Assembly (NCBI RefSeq): GCF_040706535.1
Contig: NZ_JAPDRJ010000001.1
Coordinates: 2,182,736-2,246,735 of the forward strand
DNA: 64,000 bases
Direction of reading: 5' to 3'
DNA from: Lentisalinibacter orientalis
GTDB taxonomy: Bacteria > Pseudomonadota > Gammaproteobacteria > Steroidobacterales > Woeseiaceae
The stretch's first letter is position 1. The number at the start of each line of letters is the position of its first letter. Below are positions 17,454 through 25,343 of this stretch, piece by piece. The notes beneath the pieces are model-generated. The model had not been told where the DNA came from. It worked only from the letters and a program-made list of their open reading frames with translations, and searched no databases. Position numbers and translations under genes: made by a program.

Positions 17454-17735
17454 ATGTGGCGGGTGCTCGAGCATCGAAGGATCGGCCGTCGCGCTCCGAA
17501 GCTGCCGGAAGAGATTCTCAAGCGCTACGAAAAATGGAAGGACATCGTCTCGCTATCCGGTCCGGAAGGGTTGCGGGTCATCCGCGGCTTCCGGGATGAG
17601 AGCCTCACCGGGCAGTGGAAGGGACATCGATCGTCGCGCCTGAACAATCAGTATCGAGTGATCTACCGCGTCGACCGCGACCGGATCCTGGTTCTCGTCG
17701 TGGATCTGACCCCACACGATTACCGCAGGAAGTGA
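17454..17735 (+). CDS. RelE/HigB-superfamily toxin (mRNA interferase)
   Basis: This 93-residue protein is the size of RelE/ParE/HigB toxins. Its C-terminal half has SRLNNQYRVIYRVDRDRI and ends VVDLTPHDYRRK, with the conserved Arg, Tyr and His positions typical of ribosome-dependent mRNA interferases. It is followed two bases later by a helix-turn-helix antitoxin, giving the toxin-first order of higBA loci. Activity is inferred from family. The promoter region overlaps a palindromic operator. It lies in a REP-rich accessory stretch next to a damaged VapB-like gene. Confidence 0.85.
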   Translation: MWRVLEHRRIGRRAPKLPEEILKRYEKWKDIVSLSGPEGLRVIRGFRDESLTGQWKGHRSSRLNNQYRVIYRVDRDRILVLVVDLTPHDYRRK

Positions 17736-17737
17736 CC

Positions 17738-18034
17738 ATGAAAGATTTCGTCGCCGCCAGACAGCATATCGATGTCTCCCCTGGAGAATCGCTGCGTATC
17801 CTGCGCGAACTCCAGGAGCTGAGCCAGAACGAACTGGCAGAACTCTCCGGAATCCCCCAGGGGACGATATCGGCCATCGAAAACGGGCGCGTCCGGCTGG
17901 GCGTCGAGCGCGCGAAGACGCTGGCCCGGGCCCTGCGCTGCCACCCCGCGGTCCTGGTCTTCCCGGGCTGGGACACGGCGCGAGAAGCAGTAGGAGGGTC
18001 TTCAGGCCCGATTGATTCAGGGAATCGGGGATAA
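17738..18034 (+). CDS. XRE-family HigA-like antitoxin with a REP-encoded C-terminal tail
   Basis: This 98-residue protein has a helix-turn-helix (LSQNELAELSGIPQGTISAI, then ENGRVRLGVERAKTLARAL) and the end HPAVLVFPGWD seen in antitoxins paired with this toxin type. ATG 17738 follows the toxin stop by two bases, with a GCAGGAAG ribosome site inside the toxin gene. An in-frame start at 17615 lies within the toxin and is rejected. The last 15 or so residues (GGSSGPIDSGNRG) are read from the REP that begins at 17990, stopping at TAA in its right arm. Confidence 0.85.
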   Translation: MKDFVAARQHIDVSPGESLRILRELQELSQNELAELSGIPQGTISAIENGRVRLGVERAKTLARALRCHPAVLVFPGWDTAREAVGGSSGPIDSGNRG

Positions 18035-18062
18035 ATCCCCTCCTACAATCCCCTCCTACATA
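17990..18062. repeat. REP palindrome (copy 11) with a partly duplicated right end
   Basis: A GGGTCTTCAGGCCC left arm and a GGGGATAAATCCCC right arm are followed by a second CCCCTCCTACA (18050-18060), a short duplication of the terminal segment. It provides the stop of the antitoxin gene and lies 35 bases before a tRNA gene. Confidence 0.88.
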
Positions 18063-18097
18063 AAATCATTTTCCTGTATTATTGCCATCCCTCGGGC

Positions 18098-18173
18098 GGG
18101 CGATTAGCTCAGCTGGGAGAGCGCCGCAGTCACATTGCGGAGGTCGCAAGTTCGATCCTTGCATCGCCCACCA
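18098..18173 (+). tRNA. tRNA-Val (anticodon CAC)
   Basis: This 76-base cloverleaf has acceptor stem GGGCGAT/ATCGCCC and discriminator A with an encoded CCA end. The D-arm is GCTC...GAGC and the anticodon stem CCGCA/TGCGG carries loop GTCACAT (anticodon CAC). The T-arm is GCAAG-TTCGATC-CTTGC. All stems pair. It reads GUG codons. Confidence 0.96.
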
Positions 18174-18246
18174 GTCCACCACGGTGACGGGCCAGCCGCC
18201 GGCATTCCGACCGGCACGCTGGATCGGCACTTTGACAAGGGCCCCT

Positions 18247-19476
18247 ATGACCCGATTGTCGCTGTCGAAAGACCGCATCCGCTTCCTGTTGCTGGAAGGG
18301 GTCCATCCGGTCGCCCGTGAGGCATTGCGCGAGGCCGGTTACACCAACGTCGAGTCCGTCAGCGGCTCGCTGACCGGCGACGACCTCAAGCAGGCCATCG
18401 CCGACGTCCACTTCGTGGGCATCCGCTCCCGCACCCAGCTCACCGCCGACGTGCTGGCCGCGGCCGACAAGCTCGCGGCAGTCGGCTGCTTCTGCATCGG
18501 CACCAACCAGGTGGATCTCGAGGCCGCCGAGCTGAAAGGCGTGCCGGTGTTCAACGCGCCGTTTTCCAATACCCGCAGCGTGGCCGAGCTGGTGCTGGCG
18601 GAAGTCGTGTTCCTGCTCCGGGGCATCCCGGCCAAGAACGCCGCCGCCCACCGCGGCGAGTGGGCCAAGACCGCGGCCGACTCCTACGAAATCCGCGGCA
18701 AGAAACTCGGCATCGTGGGCTACGGCCACATCGGCAGCCAGCTGGGCATCATGGCCGAGGCACTCGGCATGCAGGTCATCTACTACGACATCGAGAACAA
18801 GCTGCCGCTGGGAAACGCCTCCTCCCGTGGCCACCTGTCGGACCTGCTCGCCGAGGCCGACGTCGTCAGCCTGCACGTGCCCGAGACGCCGGAGACCCGC
18901 CGCATGATCGGCGCCGGCGAGCTCGAGACCATGAAGGAGGGCGCCCACCTCATCAACGCCTCCCGGGGCAGCGTCGTGGACATCGACGCGCTGGTCGCGG
19001 CGCTGGAATCCGGCCGCCTGGCCGGCGCCGCCGTCGACGTCTTCCCGGAGGAGCCGAAGTCGAACACCGACCCCTTCGTCTCGCCGCTCGCGAGGTTCGA
19101 CAACGTGGTGCTCACGCCCCACATCGGCGGCAGCACCCAGGAGGCACAGGAGAACATCGCGCTGGAGGTGGCCGGCAAGCTGATCAAGTATTCGGACAAC
19201 GGCTCCACCACCCAGGCCGTGAATTTCCCCCAGGTTTCACTGCCCTACAATGTCGACTACCGGCGCATCCTGCACGTGCACCGCAACGTCCCCGGCGTGC
19301 TGGAGAAGATCAACCACATCTTCTCGGATGAGGGCGTGAACATCGCCGCCCAGTACCTGCAGACCTCGCCCCGCATCGGCTACGTGGTCATGGATGTGGA
19401 GCTGGACGACGCCCGGCCGCTGGTCGATCGGTTGAAGGGCATCGAGGGCACCATCCGTGCCCGCCTGCTGCACTGA
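18247..19476 (+). CDS. serA: D-3-phosphoglycerate dehydrogenase
   Basis: This 409-residue protein has the same length as the E. coli enzyme, which oxidises 3-phosphoglycerate in the first step of serine synthesis. It shows the NAD-binding loop GYGHIGSQLGIMAEALG, active-site regions NTRSVAELVLAE, NASRGSVVDIDAL and LTPHIGGSTQEAQENIA, and a C-terminal ACT domain (PGVLEKINHIFSDEGVNI). ATG 18247 gives the family N-terminus MTRLSLSKDRIRFLLLEG. The open frame extends upstream through the tRNA, which is not coding. The stop overlaps the start of the flavoprotein gene (TGATG), showing tight coupling. Confidence 0.97.
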   Translation: MTRLSLSKDRIRFLLLEGVHPVAREALREAGYTNVESVSGSLTGDDLKQAIADVHFVGIRSRTQLTADVLAAADKLAAVGCFCIGTNQVDLEAAELKGVPVFNAPFSNTRSVAELVLAEVVFLLRGIPAKNAAAHRGEWAKTAADSYEIRGKKLGIVGYGHIGSQLGIMAEALGMQVIYYDIENKLPLGNASSRGHLSDLLAEADVVSLHVPETPETRRMIGAGELETMKEGAHLINASRGSVVDIDALVAALESGRLAGAAVDVFPEEPKSNTDPFVSPLARFDNVVLTPHIGGSTQEAQENIALEVAGKLIKYSDNGSTTQAVNFPQVSLPYNVDYRRILHVHRNVPGVLEKINHIFSDEGVNIAAQYLQTSPRIGYVVMDVELDDARPLVDRLKGIEGTIRARLLH

Positions 19477-20906
19477 TGAGCGAGGCCGGCACCAACGACC
19501 AGCGCCAACAGGCCCTGGACCGCATCCGCGAGATCGTCGGCCCGAAGGGCCTGGTGGACGAAGCGGCCGCCGAGGGCTACCTCATCGACGAGCGCCGCCT
19601 CTACCGCGGCGAGGCCGCCCTCATCGTGCGCCCCGCCAACACCGCCGAGGTGGCCGAGGTCATGGCCACCTGCTACCAGGCCGGGCTCGGCATCGTGCCC
19701 CAGGGCGGCAACACCGGCTACTGCGGCGGCGCCACGCCGGACGACGCCGAGGGACAGGTGCTCATCTCCCTCTCGCGCATGAACGGAGTACGCACGATCG
19801 ACCCCGTTGGCTTCACGATGACGGCAGAAGCCGGCGTAGTGCTGGCGAATGCCCAGGCAACCGCGGCCGAGCACGACCTGCTTTTTCCCCTGAGCATGGC
19901 CTCCGAGGGCAGCGCCGAGATCGGCGGCGTGCTGGCCACCAACGCGGGCGGCCTGGCGGTGCTCCGCTACGGCACCGGCCGGGAGCTCTGCCTGGGCCTC
20001 GAGGTGGTGCTGCCGGACGGTCGTATCATCCGCGGCCTCACCGGCCTCCGTAAGGACAACACCGGCTTCGACCTGAAGTCGCTGTTCTGCGGCGCCGAGG
20101 GCACGCTGGGCATCATCACCGCCGCCACGCTGAAGCTCTTCCCCCAGCCCAGGTCGCGCCAGACCGCCTGGCTGGCGGTGGCCGATGCCGAGGCCGCCTG
20201 CCGGCTGCTCGGCCGGGCCCGGCGGGAGAGCGGCGACTGCGTCACCTCCTTCGAATACGTCACCCGGCCGTCGCTGGAACTCGCCTTCCGGCACGCCGAC
20301 GGCCTGGTCGATCCCCTGGACGAACCCCACGATCATTACGTGCTGCTGGAGCTCTCCTCCGGCCAGAGCGAGGAGCAGCTGCGCGAGGTCAGCGAGGCCA
20401 TCCTCATGACCGGGATGGAGGAGGGCGAAATCACCGACGGCGTCATCGCCGAGTCCGGCCAGCAGCGCGAGCAGCTCTGGCGGCTGCGCGAGTCCATCCC
20501 CGAGTCGGAGAAGCACGAGGGCGGCTCGGTGAAGCACGACGTCTCCGTCACCATCGACCGCATCCCCGAGTACCTGGCCGAGGCGCCGAAACGCCTGGCG
20601 GATATTGCAGAGTGCCGTTATTCCATCTACGGCCACATCGGCGACGGCAACCTGCACTACAACCTGCTGGCGCCCGCCGGCGAGGACGCCGAGGCATTCA
20701 AGCGCGAGCACGGCCCGGCGCTGTCGAAATGCGTCCACGACCTCGCCGCGGAGCTCGGCGGCAGCTTCAGCGCCGAGCACGGCGTCGGCAAGCTGAAGAA
20801 GGGCGAGCTGGCCACCTACAAGGATCCGGAGGCGCTGGCGGCCATGCGGGCCATCAAGGCGGCGCTGGATCCGAAGGGGCTGATGAATCCCGGGAAGGTG
20901 CTGTAG
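19476..20906 (+). CDS. FAD-linked D-2-hydroxyglutarate dehydrogenase-like oxidoreductase
   Basis: This 476-residue member of the GlcD/D-lactate dehydrogenase/D-2-hydroxyglutarate dehydrogenase family has a VAO-type FAD-binding domain. The pyrophosphate loop is PQGGNTGYCGGATP, followed by GSAEIGGVLATNAGGLAVLRYG and GAEGTLGIITAATLKLFP. The C-terminal domain has the metal/substrate motifs YGHIGDGNLHYN and SAEHGVGKLKKGEL. Coupling to serA by a TGATG overlap fits published work in Pseudomonas, where such an enzyme removes the D-2-hydroxyglutarate made by SerA. The final codons (20841-20903) are duplicated as a decayed copy at 23340. Confidence 0.92.
   Translation: MSEAGTNDQRQQALDRIREIVGPKGLVDEAAAEGYLIDERRLYRGEAALIVRPANTAEVAEVMATCYQAGLGIVPQGGNTGYCGGATPDDAEGQVLISLSRMNGVRTIDPVGFTMTAEAGVVLANAQATAAEHDLLFPLSMASEGSAEIGGVLATNAGGLAVLRYGTGRELCLGLEVVLPDGRIIRGLTGLRKDNTGFDLKSLFCGAEGTLGIITAATLKLFPQPRSRQTAWLAVADAEAACRLLGRARRESGDCVTSFEYVTRPSLELAFRHADGLVDPLDEPHDHYVLLELSSGQSEEQLREVSEAILMTGMEEGEITDGVIAESGQQREQLWRLRESIPESEKHEGGSVKHDVSVTIDRIPEYLAEAPKRLADIAECRYSIYGHIGDGNLHYNLLAPAGEDAEAFKREHGPALSKCVHDLAAELGGSFSAEHGVGKLKKGELATYKDPEALAAMRAIKAALDPKGLMNPGKVL
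20841..20903 (+). repeat. Direct repeat A: 3' end of the flavoprotein gene
   Basis: This 63-base segment (the last codons before the stop) matches 23340-23401 in the same orientation at 58 of 63 positions by my alignment (four substitutions and one deletion). The two copies flank the Ser/Thr kinase gene. Confidence 0.85.
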
Positions 20907-20913
20907 CCGGAGC

Positions 20914-23217
20914 TCAGTCGGAAGACGCCGCGGTCTCCGGTTTTCCCTGCAGCGCGGCAGGCAGCAACTCCACCAGTTCGCCGTACCAGTGGTGCTCTTC
21001 CCCGAGCGTGCCGGCGAATCGCTCTCGCAGCTCGAGCGCATAATCCACCGCCCCCGGGGCGTCGCTCTCGATGAGCGCCTTGGCGTAGATCAGCTGCGTG
21101 TAGAACGTCGCGGGATTCTCCAGCCCGCGCGTCTTCTCGAGACGCTGCACCAGCCCGGGCAGGATCTCCAGGGCATCTTCGGTCCGGCCCATGGTGATGA
21201 GGGTCGAGGCGTGGTTGGACTGGGCTGTCAGGATCCGCACGTTGTCGGGTCCGCGGATCGCGATCATCTTCTCGATGGCGGTGCGCTGCAGCGCCTCGCT
21301 CTTCTCGAGTTCGCCGAGCTCGCCGTACATGGCGCCCACGAACGCCTGCTTGCGGAGGGTGCGGAAGTCGTCAGGACCATACACCACCCGGTGTCGCGCG
21401 AGCACATCCTCGTTGTAGGGCAGTGCCTCGCCGATTCCGCGGACCACGTAGACCGAGGCGGCCATGTTGTTGAGCAGGCTCATGGAGACGGGATGGTTCT
21501 CGCCCAGCGCGGCGTCTGCGCGTGCGAGCGCTTCGGTGCCGACGTCGATCGCCTCCTCGTGGCGGCCCAGCCGATGCAATACGTTGACGAGCGCCACCGC
21601 GCTGCGAAGCGTGCTCTCGGCTTCCGGATCCCGCGCCTCGCGCTGGCCGTAGATCTCCCGGATCATGCCCAGGGCCTCGTCCAGCCGCCCCTCGTCGAGA
21701 TAGCTGGAGGCGAGATTGGCGCGAGCGCCCAGGGTAAGTTCGTCGTCCGGCCCGAACAGCGCCCGGGTCCGCTCGAGAACGTGCTCCAGCAGGGGCGTGG
21801 CCACGGCAAGGTCTCCCTTCTCGCGGTGGATGTTGCCGAGGATGCCCTGCAGCCGGAGGTGCATCGCGCTGTCGGCGCCGAATTCTGCCTCGCTCACTTC
21901 CAGCCCCTGCAGGACCATGGACTGCGCCTTGTCGAGCTGCTCCAGGCTCTTGTACACCGAGCCGAGGGAAAGCAGCACGCGCGCCCGCACCGCGGGCTCG
22001 TTGATCGTTTCCCCGGCGGCGCGCGCGGCACCCTGATCGAGCAGTTCCGTGGCCGAGATTTCGCGGCCCTGGGCGTTCTCCGGCGCCGCCGCCTCGAAGA
22101 CATCGAGCAGAAAGTCGAGCGATGCGTCCGCCATCCGCGTCTGGCGCAGCGCCTCGTCGCGCTCCAGGCCAACGGCTCGCGTGTACCAGATGGTGGAGCC
22201 GACGATCGAGATCAGCGCAAGGGCCACGACCGCAGCCATCGGCCGGTTGCGTCCCACCAGCTTGCGGAACCGGTAGGCGGGACCCATGCCGGCGGCGCGC
22301 ACCGGAAATCCGGCGAGGAAAGCCTTCAGGTCGTCCTTCAGCGCGTTGGCGTCCGGATAGCGATCGTCCGGGTCCGGCCTCAGGCATTGCTCGATCACGA
22401 GCACGAGCTCCCGGGGCAGTTCACTGCGGGACGACGCCGGAATCTGCAGCGACCGGCCGGCCGCCGCCCGCTCGATCGCGTCGTTCAGGGTGTCTCCGCC
22501 ACTGATCGATTGCCCCGTGAGCGTGGCATGGATCAGCAGCCCCAGCTGGTAGACGTCCGAGGCGACGTTGGCCTGACGGCCGAGCAGCTGTTCGGGGCTG
22601 GCATAGCCCGGCGTCATGGCGAGGGTGCGGGTGTGCACATCCATATCGCCGCTGATGAGCCTGGCGATGCCGAAATCCAGCAGCTTCGGCGTACCTTCCC
22701 GGTCGACGAGGACGTTCGCGGGCTTGATGTCCCGGTGCACGATGAGCCTGGCGTTGGCATAGGCCACCGCCTCGGCCACCTGGATGAGCAGCCGCACCCG
22801 GTCATCGAGGCCAAGGCCGGCCTCCTCGCAGTAGCGATCGATCGGCCGACCGTCCACCAGCTCCATCACGATGTAGGGCCATTGCTGTTCCGTGACCTGG
22901 GCGTCGTAGAGCCGGGAGATGTTCGGATGGATCAGCTCGGCGAGCAGTCTCTGCTCGCGAAGGAACCGGCGCCGCATGTCCTCGTCGAAGCCGCCGACCG
23001 GTGCGATCTTGATGGCGACCTCGCGCTCGAAGCTGCCGTCGATGCGTTTGGCCCGATAGACCTTCCCCATCCCGCCTGCGCCGATCAGGCCGGTGATGCG
23101 GTAGTCGCCGAGTTCCCTGCCGACGAAATCGATCTCGTCCATGCCGGAGATGTTCGCCAGCAGATCCAGCCCGCCGCCCGTTTCCAGCAGCCGGTCACTC
23201 TTGCGCTTGTCGGTCAT
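20914..23217 (-). CDS. Membrane-anchored Ser/Thr protein kinase with C-terminal TPR repeats
   Basis: This 767-residue protein has an N-terminal PknB-type kinase domain (about residues 38-310). It shows the glycine loop GAGGMGKVY, Lys70 in VAIK, catalytic HRDIKPANVL (Asp163), DFG (Asp181) and SPEQLLGR. One transmembrane helix follows near residues 325-345. The remainder is a series of tetratricopeptide-type repeats (for example LDKAQSMVLQGLEVSEAEFG), probably periplasmic, as in many environmental proteobacteria. The signal and targets are unknown. It converges with the flavoprotein gene with seven bases between stops and is flanked by direct copies of that gene's 3' end. Confidence 0.93.
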   Translation of the reverse strand: MTDKRKSDRLLETGGGLDLLANISGMDEIDFVGRELGDYRITGLIGAGGMGKVYRAKRIDGSFEREVAIKIAPVGGFDEDMRRRFLREQRLLAELIHPNISRLYDAQVTEQQWPYIVMELVDGRPIDRYCEEAGLGLDDRVRLLIQVAEAVAYANARLIVHRDIKPANVLVDREGTPKLLDFGIARLISGDMDVHTRTLAMTPGYASPEQLLGRQANVASDVYQLGLLIHATLTGQSISGGDTLNDAIERAAAGRSLQIPASSRSELPRELVLVIEQCLRPDPDDRYPDANALKDDLKAFLAGFPVRAAGMGPAYRFRKLVGRNRPMAAVVALALISIVGSTIWYTRAVGLERDEALRQTRMADASLDFLLDVFEAAAPENAQGREISATELLDQGAARAAGETINEPAVRARVLLSLGSVYKSLEQLDKAQSMVLQGLEVSEAEFGADSAMHLRLQGILGNIHREKGDLAVATPLLEHVLERTRALFGPDDELTLGARANLASSYLDEGRLDEALGMIREIYGQREARDPEAESTLRSAVALVNVLHRLGRHEEAIDVGTEALARADAALGENHPVSMSLLNNMAASVYVVRGIGEALPYNEDVLARHRVVYGPDDFRTLRKQAFVGAMYGELGELEKSEALQRTAIEKMIAIRGPDNVRILTAQSNHASTLITMGRTEDALEILPGLVQRLEKTRGLENPATFYTQLIYAKALIESDAPGAVDYALELRERFAGTLGEEHHWYGELVELLPAALQGKPETAASSD

Positions 23218-23339
23218 GCGCGTCCTCCCCCGCCTGCTCCCGGCGAATTCAGCCCCTCTTATTATCTTAAATCGAATCTCCGGGGCCTTTCCCGCCAGGT
23301 TAGTCGACGCCGGCCATGGCGCGCGCCGCCGTGCGCGCC

Positions 23340-23410
23340 GCCATGCGCGCCATCAAGGCGGCGCCGGATCCGAAGGGCTGACGAATCCCGGCAAGGTGCT
23401 GATTCAGTAG
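23340..23410 (+). pseudogene. Decayed 3' remnant of a GlcD-like flavoprotein gene (direct repeat B)
   Basis: The first frame reads AMRAIKAAPDPKG and then a stop. A single-base deletion (GGGG to GGG) shifts the remainder to LTNPGKVLIQ, the normal C-terminal motif. This corresponds to the last 21 codons of the gene at 19476, plus three codons of a different end. Immediately upstream is a short imperfect repeat of a 12-base unit (TGCGCGCCGCCA-like, 23316-23345) that encodes Arg-Ala-Ala repeats in the same frame. No further homologous sequence is visible upstream. It is not functional. Confidence 0.8.
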
Positions 23411-24174
23411 CTCCCCACCTGGTCGTTCGCATCCACCCGCTCATGGCTGCCGCCGGGCAGCGGCACGAGGGCCGGCACCCGCTCGCGGTATTCCCGGTAC
23501 GCGTCCCCGTGGAACGCGAGCAGATCCCGTTCCTCGTAGCGTATGGCGATGAAGATGTAAGTGGTCATCGCGGCGGCGAACAGCAGGTGGCCGAGGGTCA
23601 TGGTCGGCGTCGCCCAGAACGCCAGAATGAAGCCGCTGTAGAGCGGGTGGCGCACGAAGCGGTAGAACCAGGTCACCTGGAAACGCGGATGCCGGTAGGC
23701 GCTTCTGCGCAGGTTCGCCAGAACCTGGCGCAGCCCGAACAGGTCGAAATGATCGATGTTGAACGTGGACAGCAGCACGATCACGAACCCCGCAGCGAAC
23801 AGCGACCACATCAGCGTGCGCGCCCAGGGCGCCTCGACATTCCAGACCACCTGGCCCATCGGCTGCCAGAGCCAGAACAGCAGTATCAGGACCGCGCTCG
23901 AGATGAGGACGTAGGTGGAGCGTTCCACCGATGCCGGTACGATACGCTTCCAGCGCGCCTTGAACCCCTGCCGGGCCATCGCGGAATGCTGCAGCCCGAA
24001 CAGGCCGATCAGGCCGAGATTGATCAGGAGCGCCGAGAGGGCGGGGCTCGCCGGCCCCGCGTCGATGCTCTTCGGCACCACCAGGTTGCCGATGAAGCCG
24101 ATCAGGTAGAGAAAGGTGAGAAAGAACACGCCGTAGGCGGCGATGCCGAACAGCAAAGCGATGATACGCGCCAT
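23404..24174 (-). CDS. MddA-like / isoprenylcysteine-methyltransferase-family membrane protein
   Basis: This 256-residue integral membrane protein has about six hydrophobic segments. The conserved C-terminal ICMT/PEMT-type S-adenosylmethionine site is visible: RHPLYSGFILAFWATP and later RYEERDLLAFHGDAYREYRE. The N-terminal half (FIGNLVVPKSID, LFGLQHSAMARQGFK) is like methanethiol S-methyltransferases (MddA) that make dimethyl sulfide. That substrate is an inference from overall resemblance and other small thiols are possible. Its stop overlaps the end of the flavoprotein relic. It is transcribed alone, with no visible operon partner. Confidence 0.7.
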   Translation of the reverse strand: MARIIALLFGIAAYGVFFLTFLYLIGFIGNLVVPKSIDAGPASPALSALLINLGLIGLFGLQHSAMARQGFKARWKRIVPASVERSTYVLISSAVLILLFWLWQPMGQVVWNVEAPWARTLMWSLFAAGFVIVLLSTFNIDHFDLFGLRQVLANLRRSAYRHPRFQVTWFYRFVRHPLYSGFILAFWATPTMTLGHLLFAAAMTTYIFIAIRYEERDLLAFHGDAYREYRERVPALVPLPGGSHERVDANDQVGSY

Positions 24175-24371
24175 GATGATGTCCCCCGTCGATCCGGCCC
24201 GGGAACAGCGACCCGGGCAAGTCGCTTCAGCGCGGAATGGAGGCCTCTGCGGGCCTCTTCATAGTCGTTGCGAGTGTAACAAAACGGCTTCCGCGATCAA
24301 GGTTCCGGCGGGCGCGCGCGAGATCCCGGTCGGCTGCTCCTGTGAGTGCGCAGGGACTCCCGGCGGACCGC

Positions 24372-25343
24372 TCAGGGGCTCCCGGCGCAGGCGGGCTCGC
24401 CGGCGCCAAGCCGAATGGCATCCAGCAGGAACACCTCGGTGCCTTCCGTATCGATCAGGAAGAACGTCATCCCTTCGATGGCGGCGAGATTCATGCGGCG
24501 GCCCTCCGGCGCGTTCTCGATGTCGGCGAGCGGGATGCAGTACTTCCGCGGCTCCGGACCGATCGCGAAGGTCCGGTTGAAGCGGTCGGCGAAGCGGTTG
24601 TCGTGGGCCTCGTCGTGGACGCGCAGCGTCAGGTTGTGGCTCGCGCCGTCGCCGGTCGCCGCGACGAAGCGCAGCTCCGTGAACCCGCCCCAGTGCGGGT
24701 ATGGATCCCGGAACTGCACGCCGGCGTAGCGCCGCGCCGGCGTCTCCACTCGGAGCAGGTAATCCCCGGTCGCGGGCCACGCCGCGGGAGTCTCCACCCG
24801 CTCTCCGGCGGTAATCAGCGCCGTCTCCCACGCACCCTCGAAGTCGGCGATCACCGGCGCCGCGGCCGTGCGGGCCGCGAGCACCCAGGTCCACCAGACT
24901 ACCGGCGCGAGCACCACAATCAGCAGGAAACCGCCGCCGGCCATCACGGCGCGGGCCCGGTCGGCCCGCAGGCGGCCTTCCCGGCGGCCGTGGCGGCCGA
25001 TCATCAGACACAGCGCGGCGGCCGTGCCGAGCGCATCCTGGCCGATGTCCCGGAGCGAGTATTCCTGGCCGTTGAGCCACTGGGCGAGTTCGCCGGCCGG
25101 GCCCGCGAGGAGCGAGGCGGCGGCCGCAAACAGCGCAGCGCCGTAAACGCCCAGCCGCGGCAGCGCGAGCCGGAAGATGATCAGCGTGAAGACGAAGAAC
25201 GCCAGGCCGTGCAGGGAGTCCCGCAGCGACTGGCCGATGTAGGAGTGGCCGCCGAGCGGCAGCAGGTGGCCGAGCAGGAGGATGACGACGCCGAAGCCGG
25301 CGAGGACGAGCAGGCGCAATAACGGTCTATGGGTCGATATCAC
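24372..25343 (-). CDS. VanZ-like membrane protein with a C-terminal carbohydrate-binding-like domain
   Basis: The 323-residue protein starts with four or five transmembrane helices in VanZ arrangement (about residues 5-125), with the motif GHSYIGQSLRDSLHGLAFF and EYSLRDIGQDALGTAAA. One more helix follows near 135-155. The C-terminal about 170 residues form a soluble beta-rich domain (VIADFEGAWETALI, RYAGVQFRDPY, FLLDAIRLG) resembling carbohydrate-binding jelly-roll modules. The function is unknown; an envelope role is plausible. The start is GTG 25343, overlapping the stop of a short upstream frame (GTGA). Confidence 0.72.
   Translation of the reverse strand: MISTHRPLLRLLVLAGFGVVILLLGHLLPLGGHSYIGQSLRDSLHGLAFFVFTLIIFRLALPRLGVYGAALFAAAASLLAGPAGELAQWLNGQEYSLRDIGQDALGTAAALCLMIGRHGRREGRLRADRARAVMAGGGFLLIVVLAPVVWWTWVLAARTAAAPVIADFEGAWETALITAGERVETPAAWPATGDYLLRVETPARRYAGVQFRDPYPHWGGFTELRFVAATGDGASHNLTLRVHDEAHDNRFADRFNRTFAIGPEPRKYCIPLADIENAPEGRRMNLAAIEGMTFFLIDTEGTEVFLLDAIRLGAGEPACAGSP

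Noticed and set aside
15827..17521. A 564-codon minus-strand frame over wecB and the VapB-like region
   Set aside because: It is out of frame with the clearly recognisable wecB, runs through two REPs, and its composition is that of a shadow.
18082..18246. Extension of serA upstream to 18082
   Set aside because: It would translate a perfect tRNA-Val; the ATG at 18247 gives the family N-terminus.
20989..24264. A 1091-codon plus-strand frame opposite the Ser/Thr kinase
   Set aside because: The kinase motifs are all on the minus strand. The long plus frame has no motif and crosses the intergenic gap and the next gene.
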